NCBI GenBank assembly: GCA_019753155.1 | Contig: JAIELG010000034.1 | Location: 1 to 53,914 of the forward strand | Source: Burkholderiales bacterium | GTDB lineage: Bacteria; Pseudomonadota; Gammaproteobacteria; Burkholderiales; JABEVD01 | Length of the DNA: 53,914 bases | Direction: 5' to 3' | Part shown: piece after piece, positions 26,318 through 34,564 of the stretch | How positions within the stretch are numbered: the first letter of the stretch is position 1 | How the letters are laid out: each line of letters starts with the position of its first letter | The notes under the pieces: generated by a model | The model's database searches: none | What the model saw: only the letters and a program-made list of their open reading frames with translations | Told to the model about the DNA's origin: nothing | Translations under genes and position numbers: made by a program

Positions 26318-29300
26318 ATGAATTTGGATGACTATGAGAACGAGTATTTCCTGACTTACGAAGCCTTTGCCGAAACGATCCGCTTCGTACTAGAGAAAGC
26401 GTTGCTGGCTTCCGATAACCTTCCCATGCCGCAGTCGATCCAGTGCCGAGCTAAATCGGTTGAAAGCCTGCGTCGTCGTCTCTCTGAAATCGGTCGAATG
26501 GACACTCAAGCGCTGGAACATGACCGACGTGATCTCGCGGGCGCTCGGCTCATCTTCTACACCAATAATGACGTTGACCGCTTCCTAGCATCGTCACTGA
26601 TTCATGAAAACTTCGTGATCGAGGAGGGTTCGACCAAAATTCACCATCCAACACCGGAAAACAATGCCAAGCAATACCGCGCAATCCACTATACGGTCAA
26701 ACTTCGTGAAGATCGCACACGTCTTCCAGAATATGCCAGATTCGCTGGCCTGCGCTGCGAAATTCAGGTCCAGACCCTACTGGACCACGCTTGGTCCGAG
26801 ACCTCCCATGACATTCTTTACAAAAACGAGCTTGCTGGGAAGGGCTACGGCGGGAGGGCTATGAAAAGTATCGAACGCCGGTTTGAGAAGATCATGGACG
26901 AGTACCTGATTCCGGCTGGCTATGAGATGCAAAAGGCACAACAGGAGTATGAAAGGCTCATCCAAGGCAAAGAGTTATTCGACAAAGGCATAGTTGAGCT
27001 GTTGGACAATGCACGGAACAACAACGAGCGTTATGAGATTCTGTCAGGACTGAGAGATTCCGCCATCCCGAATTACGACGATTTGCCGGCAGCCTACAAG
27101 GAACTGAGGGCTCCTCTGCTGAGGACCGCCAAAGCTGCTCGTGTCACGGAACCCGTTCAGATAGAAACCACCTTCGGGAAAATGGAGGGCTTCAGGCCCG
27201 ATGCAGTGACCAGGCTCGTCGTGGAAATTGTCGAAAGTCTGCGCTACGTTGACGTAGTCGGAACGCTACAATTACTTATCGACATTTATCGGGACGAGCC
27301 AAACGAAGACATTCGCGAGCAGATCGTGAAAGCTGTCCAAAACCTGTCGCAGTACAACATCGACGCATACAAGCAAGTGGGCCCAATGCTCCAGATGGTC
27401 TTGGTTGATCACCTTGTCGGCATGAGCGATGCCGAGGTAAACCGTATTTGGCCCATCGCCCTTACAATTTGGACTGAAGCGATCCAATCGCGCATCACCA
27501 GCACAAAATGGAAGGCAGACACCGTAACTCTGACTACTGGGGTGCTGCCCGCATCCGATCAGATCAGGGAGGTTCGCGACAAGGCGATCGATGCCCTTTT
27601 CGCAGCCTATGATCGATCGGCCGACGATACCCAGAAGCGCGATATACTTTCAGCCCTTGACGTAGCCACAAGGACTCCCAATCAGGGGCGTTATTCCAAT
27701 GAACTCTTGGCTACCACGATTAAGGATGCCACGCGCATTGTCGAATTTGTGACGGAATGCGCTGATGCGGAGAGCTACGGACTGCTCCAGCATCTGGAAC
27801 ACCGATTCTTTTTCTACTATCGTAGGGCAATAGATCTTGTCGACGATCCGGAAAATAAATTCTGCTGTCAAATCGAAGCCGGGGCGCTCATGTCTACAAT
27901 CATTAAATTCCGCGACACCATCAACGCCGATGATCGATTCATCAAATACAAGGTTCTGGTCGGATTTGAATCCGTTTACCCCAGGCACTGGACCGAACTG
28001 GCATTCGATTACATGGGAGATGACGAATATCGGCATCAGGAAGCTGAGCGGTACATTGGTGAGATCAATGGTGAGAACGAAAACGAATGGATCGAGCTGA
28101 TTTCGCGTTGTGCGGAAACCAAGTCGAATGATCTTGCCACCTTTCCGGTTTTCGGCAGTTTCATCAGCAAACTTGGCGAGCGTAGGCCCGATCTGGCTGA
28201 GAGACTTCTGTCAAAGGCATCCATTGAGCTCCGTCACTTTCTCGCTGGATTCCTCAACGGTATGGCCTTGAGTAGCCGTCGAGATATTTATGAGCGAAAC
28301 CTGGAGCATGAGCTTGGGTCCGTCGGAAGCCTCCCAGGCATTGCGCGCCATCTTCGCTATTCAACAGTTGCAAATCCTGATCTCGCCGCCCGCTTGCTGA
28401 AGGAAGCGATTCAGCAAGACGACTGTTTAACTGTCATCGAATGCCTACTATTCGCATTGGAACAGTACGGGACCGAGAAGATTAAAGATTCCGACACGTT
28501 CGTGCGCGACGCACTGACCTTTCTGAATGATCACAAGAACGCGCGATGGGTTGCGGAAGCATGGTTTCTTCAGAAGGCCACAAGATTTTACGATGAATTG
28601 ACTCCGGAAAGGGCTGCGCAAATTCTGCAGAATATGGGCTATCTTCCCAAGGTGGATTATCAGGTCGAGATCGTTTTGATGCAGTTAGCCAAACGCGATC
28701 CGGAGGCGATCTGGGATTACTTCGGATCTCGAATAGCCAGGGAAGTTGCCGACGGCGAGAACCAGGAGAAATTCGAAGCAGTGCCATTCCAGTTCCATGA
28801 ATTGCAAAAGGAACTCTCAAAAGATCCGCAACTTGCCATCAGAAAGGGCCTGCCTTGGTTCGATCAAGACAGGATTTTGTTCCAGTATCGCGGCGGACGC
28901 TTGCTCAGCAGCGCCTTTCCAAACTGCACCCCGGAATTCGCAACTGCACTCGCCGAGTTGGTAAAGGCCGGCGGCGATAAGGGGGCTGAATTTGCACTGA
29001 CGATTCTCCAGAATTATCAAGGTGAACTTCCCACTCATGTTGTTTTGAAAGAGATTGTGGCGCACTTCCCAGATGACATCAGTAAAATGAGCCGTGTCCG
29101 TATCGCCATCGACAACACAGGGGTTGTCTCTGGTGAATTCGGTTTTGCTGAAGCATGGCGGACCAGGAAAGAATCCATGACGGAATGGCTGGCAGACGGC
29201 CGGTCAGCGGTCAAAGCGTTCGCAGAAAAGCATACCGTAGAACTCGACCGTAAGATTGCGTCAGAACAGCGACGTGCTGAGGCTGAAAAGGAAATGCGAA

Positions 29301-29341
29301 AAAGAAGCTATGGCGAGGATGGCGATTCTGTCAACGATTGA
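26318..29341 (+). CDS. Large protein with N-terminal RelA/SpoT alarmone synthetase domain
   Basis: A 1007-residue protein. Residues about 20-200 form a (p)ppGpp-synthetase-like domain with key residues in place: the ATP motif RAKSVES at 44-50, DLAGARL at 72-78 (metal Asp72), QYRAIHY at 119-125 (acceptor binding), and CEIQVQT at 147-153 with catalytic Glu148, followed by DHAWSETSHDILYK. There is no HD hydrolase domain before it and no TGS/ACT domain after it. Instead about 800 residues follow that look all-helical and repeat-like, with no recognised family. Housekeeping RelA and SpoT do not have this layout. It lies among toxin-antitoxin and nuclease genes, so I infer a toxic alarmone synthetase (toxSAS-like) with a large sensing or inhibitory C-terminal part. 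Adenosine pyrophosphorylation of tRNA is an alternative chemistry. Confidence 0.75.
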   Translation: MNLDDYENEYFLTYEAFAETIRFVLEKALLASDNLPMPQSIQCRAKSVESLRRRLSEIGRMDTQALEHDRRDLAGARLIFYTNNDVDRFLASSLIHENFVIEEGSTKIHHPTPENNAKQYRAIHYTVKLREDRTRLPEYARFAGLRCEIQVQTLLDHAWSETSHDILYKNELAGKGYGGRAMKSIERRFEKIMDEYLIPAGYEMQKAQQEYERLIQGKELFDKGIVELLDNARNNNERYEILSGLRDSAIPNYDDLPAAYKELRAPLLRTAKAARVTEPVQIETTFGKMEGFRPDAVTRLVVEIVESLRYVDVVGTLQLLIDIYRDEPNEDIREQIVKAVQNLSQYNIDAYKQVGPMLQMVLVDHLVGMSDAEVNRIWPIALTIWTEAIQSRITSTKWKADTVTLTTGVLPASDQIREVRDKAIDALFAAYDRSADDTQKRDILSALDVATRTPNQGRYSNELLATTIKDATRIVEFVTECADAESYGLLQHLEHRFFFYYRRAIDLVDDPENKFCCQIEAGALMSTIIKFRDTINADDRFIKYKVLVGFESVYPRHWTELAFDYMGDDEYRHQEAERYIGEINGENENEWIELISRCAETKSNDLATFPVFGSFISKLGERRPDLAERLLSKASIELRHFLAGFLNGMALSSRRDIYERNLEHELGSVGSLPGIARHLRYSTVANPDLAARLLKEAIQQDDCLTVIECLLFALEQYGTEKIKDSDTFVRDALTFLNDHKNARWVAEAWFLQKATRFYDELTPERAAQILQNMGYLPKVDYQVEIVLMQLAKRDPEAIWDYFGSRIAREVADGENQEKFEAVPFQFHELQKELSKDPQLAIRKGLPWFDQDRILFQYRGGRLLSSAFPNCTPEFATALAELVKAGGDKGAEFALTILQNYQGELPTHVVLKEIVAHFPDDISKMSRVRIAIDNTGVVSGEFGFAEAWRTRKESMTEWLADGRSAVKAFAEKHTVELDRKIASEQRRAEAEKEMRKRSYGEDGDSVND

Positions 29342-29394
29342 GGATCAAACTGACTAATAATTGTAGATTCCGTGAAGCGTAAGGAGGTCGTGCG

Positions 29395-29688
29395 ATGGTC
29401 AAGAAAAAAAGCGGGAATTTCACGAATGCAGGCATTGAGTCTTCGGCGAAAGACAAGCCTGTCGTTTATAAAATCGAGGATGAAAGCGGAAAAGATTTGT
29501 ACACAGGCGTGGCGAAGAGAGGACGTGTCGAGGAAAGGTTGAAAGAACGTCTTCCAGATGGACCAGATCCAATACGCGGCGGCAAAAAAGTAACCATTAC
29601 CCAAAAAGCCGGCATCGATGAAGCCCTGAAGTCGGAAGCGCGGATTATCAAGCGAGAGCGGCCTCCGCAAAACAAAAAGGGTAAGTGA
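29395..29688 (+). CDS. Small GIY-YIG-like protein
   Basis: A 97-residue protein. VVYKIEDESGKDLYTGVAK aligns with the two strands of a GIY-YIG nuclease domain, followed by an arginine-bearing helix (RGRVEERL) and a later SEARIIKR...PPQNK carrying the conserved Glu and Asn. It is close to a minimal domain; GIY reads VVY and YIG reads YTG. It has a strong ribosome site (AAGGAGG) before the ATG, and the following gene starts at the base after its stop. It may be a nuclease or DNA-binding partner in the island. Confidence 0.6.
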   Translation: MVKKKSGNFTNAGIESSAKDKPVVYKIEDESGKDLYTGVAKRGRVEERLKERLPDGPDPIRGGKKVTITQKAGIDEALKSEARIIKRERPPQNKKGK

Positions 29689-31008
29689 GTGCCGCGCCCA
29701 TCCGACTCCGAGATTCTTGAATTGCTGAACGAGCTCGACAGGGTTCCTGCCGGCGAGCTGGAATCCGATTGGCTCGACTTCAAGCCATGGAAGAACGCCA
29801 GGGAAGACCTCAAGGTTGCCATCGAATATGCGGTCTGTTTCGCCAATGGGAAAGGCGGCGCAGTGGTGTTCGGGGTCGAAGATAAAATGATGGGACGAAG
29901 CAAAGCGATTCACGGCATAGGGAACTGCGATCTGGATGTGTGGTGTCGCGGCATTTCCGATGCGACTCGCCCCAATCTATCTGCCGAAGTTTCCGAATTG
30001 GCAGTGCCGGAAGGAACCGGCAAGATTCTGGTGGTGCGCGTAGCGAAAAGTGAAACTGGCGTGCTTTACGGGACGGCGGGAGGGGTATTCAAACAGCGCG
30101 TCGGAAAGAACTGCATGCCAATCGATCCGCAGGCTTTCATGCGCCAGTCCGTCCTGACCGCTGCCGAGCGGGAACTGGTGCTTGCCGCCCGCGCCGGGTC
30201 GTGCGATGATGGGGCCACAGAGGAAAATCACGATGAACCCGGAACAGCTTCGACAACTCGATCAGCGCCTGAATCAGTGGCGGGAAAACCACGCGGACGC
30301 GCAAAGCCTGAGGGCGGCGTATCGCCGGCAGGTACTGAATTTCACCCTGAGTTCGATGGCGCTGGAAAACGAGCCGGTCAACTCGGATCGGCTGGCGAAG
30401 CTTCTGGATCGACCCGCCCGCTAGAAGCCACCCGAGAACTGGCGACATCTGCCGGTTTGCTCGCCTACAGCGAAGTCGCCGAGCGCCTCGCCGTGAACAT
30501 CGCGCACTGTCTCGAAGCATTGCTGGAAAGCTCGCCCCAAGACATTCGCATTACCCCGGAATGGATTTGTGAAATTCACCGCCTCATCGCCGGGGACTTG
30601 TTTCCCGAATGGGCGGGACGATTCCGCGCCACCGATGTTCAGGTTGGCACGCACCTGCCCCCGCCAGTCCATGAAGTCGCCATACACATCAAAAACTTCT
30701 GCCTGGACATGGAAGAACGCTTGCGCCACCTGCAAGGCGCGGAACCCATCGCAGAGCTCCTGGCGTGGGCCGACTGGCGTTTCCAGTGGATACACCCTTT
30801 CAAGGATTTCAACGGACGGGTGGGGAGAATTTTGCTCATCGCACTGGCTTACAAGCTCGTGCTCCCTCCGATTGATCCCGCTTCCGGCGAATCCGGCAAG
30901 GCAGACTATTTCAGCGCGCTTCGCGCCGCCGACACGGGCGATTTCGCCGAACTGAACGATCTGTGGCTGAATAGGCTTCTCCAAGACAGCGCAGCGCAAT
31001 CGACCTGA
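29689..31008 (+). CDS. AlbA_2 (Schlafen-type) domain frame running into a Fic core
   Basis: A 439-codon frame beginning with GTG at 29689. Residues about 20-165 are an AlbA_2 putative DNA-binding domain (ESDWLDFK at 25-32, FANGKGGAVVFGVED at 51-65). Residues about 166-244 are low-complexity and look out of frame. Residues about 245-439 are a Fic domain with HPFKDFNGRVGR at 369-380, the AMP-transferase catalytic motif. In the low-complexity stretch the other plus frame encodes a proper Fic N-terminus (30233-30424), so this single frame is probably two genes merged by an indel near 30411-30424. As it stands the cell could make the AlbA_2 part and perhaps an ungoverned Fic fusion. Confidence 0.6.
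   Translation: MPRPSDSEILELLNELDRVPAGELESDWLDFKPWKNAREDLKVAIEYAVCFANGKGGAVVFGVEDKMMGRSKAIHGIGNCDLDVWCRGISDATRPNLSAEVSELAVPEGTGKILVVRVAKSETGVLYGTAGGVFKQRVGKNCMPIDPQAFMRQSVLTAAERELVLAARAGSCDDGATEENHDEPGTASTTRSAPESVAGKPRGRAKPEGGVSPAGTEFHPEFDGAGKRAGQLGSAGEASGSTRPLEATRELATSAGLLAYSEVAERLAVNIAHCLEALLESSPQDIRITPEWICEIHRLIAGDLFPEWAGRFRATDVQVGTHLPPPVHEVAIHIKNFCLDMEERLRHLQGAEPIAELLAWADWRFQWIHPFKDFNGRVGRILLIALAYKLVLPPIDPASGESGKADYFSALRAADTGDFAELNDLWLNRLLQDSAAQST
30233..30424 (+). pseudogene. fic: Displaced N-terminus of fic with inhibitory helix
   Basis: ATG at 30233 follows AGGA at about nine bases. The 63 codons encode a Fic N-terminal domain with FTLSSMALENEPV, which contains the (S/T)xxxE(G/N) inhibitory motif of class II Fic proteins. 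A TAG at 30422 ends it just where the other frame begins to read as the rest of a Fic protein (LEATRELATSAGLLAY...). Adding one base near 30411-30424 would join both parts into a normal Fic protein of about 258 residues ending at 31008. Either a real loss-of-function mutation or a sequencing error. Confidence 0.65.
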
Positions 31009-31019
31009 CAGGATCGAAC

Positions 31020-31775
31020 ATGCTCCCAAACATCTGGCCAATCCTGTTCGTGAAATACAGATACTGTCAGGAATTCATTATCGAAAAGCTCATCCCGCAA
31101 GTGGATCGCCTTCCGCGAAATACTGCGCTGAAAATCGTGGCGCATTATTTTCTGGTCAAGGCAACCAAAACGCTGGGCGCGATTTGCCTGCTTTCCGGGT
31201 CCGGTTACGGGGAAGATGCCCAAGTGCTTGCTCGAACGCTGTTCGAGCTTGCCGTGAATCTCGCTTATTTTGTCATGCCTGATGAAGAAAGCGAAAGAGA
31301 AGAACGTGCGAAGGCTTTTATCTGTGACGACGAAAAGCAACAGGAATCGAAAAGAACGGAAATGGAGCGGCTTGGGGAAGATAGGAAATGTTCGGATTGG
31401 ATATCCGAGATGAAAGCCTCAACGCAGGCAATGCCAGCCCAGAACCATTCCTGCAATGCCAAGCCGAGAGAAAGCTTGCAGAATATGGTGAAGGCCTTGG
31501 GCGAGCCCTATGAATGCTACTGGCATTTTCTATATTGGAGCCTGTCGAAACTCGCCCATCCGAGCGGGTTGGGAAGCTACTCTTACCTTCAAAGCGATGA
31601 TGAAAGCGGCGAAATCCATCGCGCACTGGCTGCCGGTTTTGATTTCCACTGGCGGATGGCAACGGCAGCGGTGAGCATCTTCGGTCTAAACAGCCTCGAA
31701 GAAATATTGGATGATTATTGCCGCCAGTGGGTGGAGGTGACGCACTCCCCCTCGTCTAAGGAGTCGATTCAATGA
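31020..31775 (+). CDS. DUF5677 domain-containing protein
   Basis: A 251-residue, mostly helical protein. The pattern ARTLFELAVNLAYFVMPDE around residues 70-88 followed by a charged helix and WSKLAHPS-like SLSKLAHPS near 180 is that of DUF5677. Its function is unknown; the family often occurs in accessory and defence islands. It begins 11 bases after the Fic stop on the same strand, so it may be co-transcribed. Confidence 0.6.
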   Translation: MLPNIWPILFVKYRYCQEFIIEKLIPQVDRLPRNTALKIVAHYFLVKATKTLGAICLLSGSGYGEDAQVLARTLFELAVNLAYFVMPDEESEREERAKAFICDDEKQQESKRTEMERLGEDRKCSDWISEMKASTQAMPAQNHSCNAKPRESLQNMVKALGEPYECYWHFLYWSLSKLAHPSGLGSYSYLQSDDESGEIHRALAAGFDFHWRMATAAVSIFGLNSLEEILDDYCRQWVEVTHSPSSKESIQ

Positions 31776-31816
31776 ATATAGCCTATTCCCCTATTTTTCA
31801 CTGATCTGTCAATGTC

Positions 31817-31848
31817 ATGATCCCATCCGACTCCGAAATTTGAATTGC
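31817..31848 (+). repeat. Truncated copy of the AlbA_2 gene start
   Basis: ATG ATC is followed by 15 bases identical to codons 3-8 of the AlbA_2 gene (31822-31836 against 29697-29711). After one substitution and a two-base deletion come eight more identical bases. The copy is read in the same frame relative to its start codon, then hits TGA. It looks like the remnant of a second AlbA_2 gene that once stood here. Confidence 0.45.
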
Positions 31849-31873
31849 AGGGCGTAATGCAGGAACGGATCGT

Positions 31874-32417
31874 ATGAGCACCATGCCTGATACCCATGCC
31901 GCACTGGTTGCCGAGATTCGGCGACTGATCGACGGTGCCCGCCGACGGGCAGCGGCGGCGGTGAACGCCGAGCTGACGCTGCTCTACTGGCAGGTCGGGC
32001 GGCGGATTCATCAGGACATCCTCGGCGCAAGGCGTGCCGACTACGGCGCGGCGATTGTCGCTACGCTGTCGAGACAATTGACCTCGGAATACGGCAAGGG
32101 CTGGGGAGAGCGCCACCTTCGGAATTGCCTGCGCTTCGCGGAAGTCTTTGCCGACGAGGCAATTGTGCACACGCTGTGTGCAGAATTGAGCTGGTCGCAC
32201 CTGTGCATGATTTGCGCGCCGCCTTTCCCGATATGAAAGGATTTTCGCCACGAAATCTCAAATATATGCGTATATGCGCGCTTTTGCCGAGGCCTGGCCG
32301 GATGCGGAATTTGTGCAAGAGGTGCTTGCACAATTGCCCTGGTATCACCAGTTGGCGCTGCTGGACAAGCTGCCCGACCCCGAAACCCGCCGGTGGTATG
32401 CGGCCAAAGCCATCTGA
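31874..32417 (+). pseudogene. yhcG: Rearranged yhcG (DUF1016, PDDEXK-type) pseudogene
   Basis: The first frame (31874-32236) encodes a DUF1016 N-terminal domain from MSTMPDTHAALVAEI to ELSWSHL and then breaks. From about 32195 a different frame continues with a second homologue (HDLRAAFPDMKGFSPRNLKY). A tandem duplication of the 8 bases TATATGCG (about 32263-32278) then shifts the frame, and a third frame carries on with AFAEAWPDAEFVQEVLAQLP to AKAI and a TGA at 32415. So two related genes were fused by a deletion and then frameshifted; the nuclease C-terminal domain is lost. Confidence 0.75.
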
Positions 32418-32454
32418 TCCCGGACGCGCTGGATTTTGAGAACACACTGATCGC

Positions 32455-32495
32455 TTGACGGACCTGCCCATGCAAGTATAATTTAAATTATACTT
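32455..32495 (+). promoter_or_regulatory. vapBC promoter with 22-bp palindromic operator
   Basis: TTGACG (32455-32460) and a consensus TATAAT (32477-32482) are 16 bases apart. A perfect palindrome of 22 bases (32474-32495, arms AAGTATAATTT) covers the -10 element. It lies 29 bases before the vapB ATG, as expected for autorepression by VapB/VapBC. Confidence 0.75.
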
Positions 32496-32524
32496 CTTCG
32501 GGTGAATGTAAAGGAACTGCCGCC

Positions 32525-32755
32525 ATGTCACAAATCACGTTATATCTTGACGATGCCACGCAGGCGCTGGTGGAGCAGGCCGCGCAGGCCAATGGCCTGT
32601 CGAAAAGCCGCTGGGTGGCGGAAATCATCCGCAAATACGCAGCCCATGAATGGCCCCAGGATTGCCTGGATTTGGCGGGGCGTTTTGCCGATTTTCCCCT
32701 GCGCGAAGACAACCTGGCAGAGCTGTCAGCCGACGTGCCGCGCGTGGGTTTTTGA
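32525..32755 (+). CDS. vapB: VapB-type antitoxin (ribbon-helix-helix)
   Basis: A 76-residue antitoxin. An N-terminal strand ITLYLDDATQALVEQAA followed by a helix pair ending SRWVAEIIRKY is the RHH/CopG fold, and the C-terminal tail (WPQDCLDLAGRFADFPLRED) would block the PIN toxin. AAGGAA precedes the ATG. Nine bases upstream of the vapC ATG. Confidence 0.8.
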   Translation: MSQITLYLDDATQALVEQAAQANGLSKSRWVAEIIRKYAAHEWPQDCLDLAGRFADFPLREDNLAELSADVPRVGF

Positions 32756-32764
32756 TTGCCTGTC

Positions 32765-33172
32765 ATGCTGATTCTCGACAGCAACACCATCGGCTACTAT
32801 TTTCGCGGCGACCCGCAGGTGGTGCCGCGCCTGCAAGCCCTGCGCCCCGCCGATTTTGGCGTGCCGGCCATGGTCGAATATGAGTTGCGTTATGGTCTGC
32901 TGCGTTTGCCGCAGGATGCGGCGACCCCTCGTCTGGCGGCGTTGGCGCAATTGCTGCGACCGATGCAGATTTTGCCGTTTGACAGCGAATGCGCCTTTCA
33001 TGCCGCCCGCATTCGCGCCGGGCTGGATGCCGCAGGCGCACGCATAGGCCCGCACGATACGCTGATCGCCGCAACGGCATTGCGTCATCAGGCCACGCTG
33101 GTGACGCGCAACGTGCGTGAATTCTCCCGCGTGCCGGGCTTGCAGTGGCTGAACTGGCACGAAACCTTATGA
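32765..33172 (+). CDS. vapC: VapC-type PIN-domain ribonuclease toxin
   Basis: A 135-residue PIN toxin. MLILDSNT carries the first acidic residue, VEYEL the second, and PHDTLIAATAL the third, with TRNVREFSRVPGL as the usual ending. It should cut tRNA or rRNA unless held by VapB. The ATG at 32765 gives the classical N-terminus. A TTG at 32756, just after the vapB stop, is an alternative. Appears intact. Confidence 0.82.
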   Translation: MLILDSNTIGYYFRGDPQVVPRLQALRPADFGVPAMVEYELRYGLLRLPQDAATPRLAALAQLLRPMQILPFDSECAFHAARIRAGLDAAGARIGPHDTLIAATALRHQATLVTRNVREFSRVPGLQWLNWHETL

Positions 33173-33297
33173 GCGCCAGTGCGTGGCCGGATTCCGAAAT
33201 GGTCCTTCAGGGGCTTGCCCTCCAGCAAGTTTGCATTCTGGTGTTAAAATGCACGGTAGGGCGTAACACACCAATCAACAGGACGTAAGGGTATTGT

Positions 33298-34023
33298 ATG
33301 GCAGGACATTCCAAGTGGGCGAACATCAAGCACAAGAAAGCGGCGACCGATGCGAAGAAGGGGAAGATATTCACCCGTCTCATCAAGGAAATCACCGTGG
33401 CGGCGAAGCTCGGGGGGGCGGATATCTCCTCCAACCCCAGGCTCAGGCTCGCGGTCGACAAGGCCTACGCCAACAACATGCCCAAGGACAACGTCGAGCG
33501 CGCGATCAAGCGTGGCACCGGAGACCTGGAAGGCGTCAATTACGAGGAAATCCGCTACGAGGGATACGGCATCAACGGGGCGGCCGTCATGGTCGACTGC
33601 CTCACCGACAACCGGGTCAGGACTGTTGCGGACGTGCGCCACGCCTTCACGAAATACGGCGGGAATCTCGGCACTGACGGGTCCGTAGCCTTTCTCTTCA
33701 AACATTGCGGGCAGATGATTTTCTCCCCCGAAACCGACGAGGCCAGGCTCTTCGACATTGCTCTGGAAGCCGGAGCGGAGGATGTCGTGGGGCAGGATGA
33801 CGGCAGCTTCGAGGTTATCACATCTCCCCAGGATTTCGAGGCAGTGAAGGCGGCGCTGGAACATGCCGGGATCAAGCCCGAACTCGCGGAAGTGACGATG
33901 CGGCCGGAGAACGAGACGATATTTTCCGGGGAAGACGCGATCAGGATGCAGAAAATTCTGGATGCCCTCGAGGATCTCGACGACGTGCAGGAAGTCTACA
34001 CATCGGCGGTGATCGAGGAATGA
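33298..34023 (+). CDS. yebC: YebC/PmpR-family translation/transcription factor
   Basis: A 241-residue protein with the invariant start [28 protein letters not shown] (only the first part is diagnostic) and the conserved [19 protein letters not shown] block. Members act as DNA-binding regulators or relieve ribosome stalling. It precedes ruvCAB as in many proteobacteria and marks the right border of the accessory island. Confidence 0.93.
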   Translation: MAGHSKWANIKHKKAATDAKKGKIFTRLIKEITVAAKLGGADISSNPRLRLAVDKAYANNMPKDNVERAIKRGTGDLEGVNYEEIRYEGYGINGAAVMVDCLTDNRVRTVADVRHAFTKYGGNLGTDGSVAFLFKHCGQMIFSPETDEARLFDIALEAGAEDVVGQDDGSFEVITSPQDFEAVKAALEHAGIKPELAEVTMRPENETIFSGEDAIRMQKILDALEDLDDVQEVYTSAVIEE

Positions 34024-34036
34024 CGAGTGCGGAGCG

Positions 34037-34564
34037 ATGATTGAAGATCGAATCATCAATCCGAAATCCGCAATCCGCATTCTGGGAATCGATCCGGGGT
34101 TGCGCATCACCGGGTTCGGGCTCCTGGACAAGCAGGGACAAAAGCTTGCCTATGTCGCAAGCGGCTGCATCAGGACGCCTGAGGGCGAGCTTCCGGTCAG
34201 GCTCAAGTCGATACTCGACGGACTTGCCGAAGTCATCGCCTTGCATGGGCCCATTGAGGTCGCGGTGGAGAAGGTTTTCGTCAACGTCAATCCGCAGTCC
34301 ACGCTTCTGCTCGGGCAGGCGCGTGGGGCTGCGATCTGCGCGGCCGTGTCGATGAATCTCCCCGTTTCGGAATATACCGCGCTGCAGATCAAGCAGGCGG
34401 TCGTCGGGCAGGGCCATGCGGCGAAGGAGCAGGTGCAGGAAATGGTCAAACGCTTGTTGAATCTTCCGGGCAATCCCCAGGCCGATGCGGCGGACGCCCT
34501 TGCCTGTGCGATCTGCCATGCGCACACGGCGAGTCTTGCCTGCAGGATGGGGAAAATATCATGA
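34037..34564 (+). CDS. ruvC: Holliday junction endonuclease RuvC
   Basis: A 175-residue nuclease that cuts Holliday junctions made accessible by Ruv[15 protein letters not shown] carries the first catalytic Asp, AVEKVFVN the Glu, and [14 protein letters not shown] the last acidic pair. The normal N-terminus would be MRILGID; here ATG at 34037 adds about 13 residues encoded by an AATCCG-rich stretch (34065-34082), because no start codon lies at the usual place. Overlaps ruvA by four bases. Confidence 0.92.
   Translation: MIEDRIINPKSAIRILGIDPGLRITGFGLLDKQGQKLAYVASGCIRTPEGELPVRLKSILDGLAEVIALHGPIEVAVEKVFVNVNPQSTLLLGQARGAAICAAVSMNLPVSEYTALQIKQAVVGQGHAAKEQVQEMVKRLLNLPGNPQADAADALACAICHAHTASLACRMGKIS

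Noticed and set aside
26318..29341. Reading the RelA/SpoT-domain gene as the housekeeping relA or spoT
   Set aside because: It has no HD, TGS, helical or ACT domains in the expected order, and its C-terminal 800 residues are unlike those enzymes.
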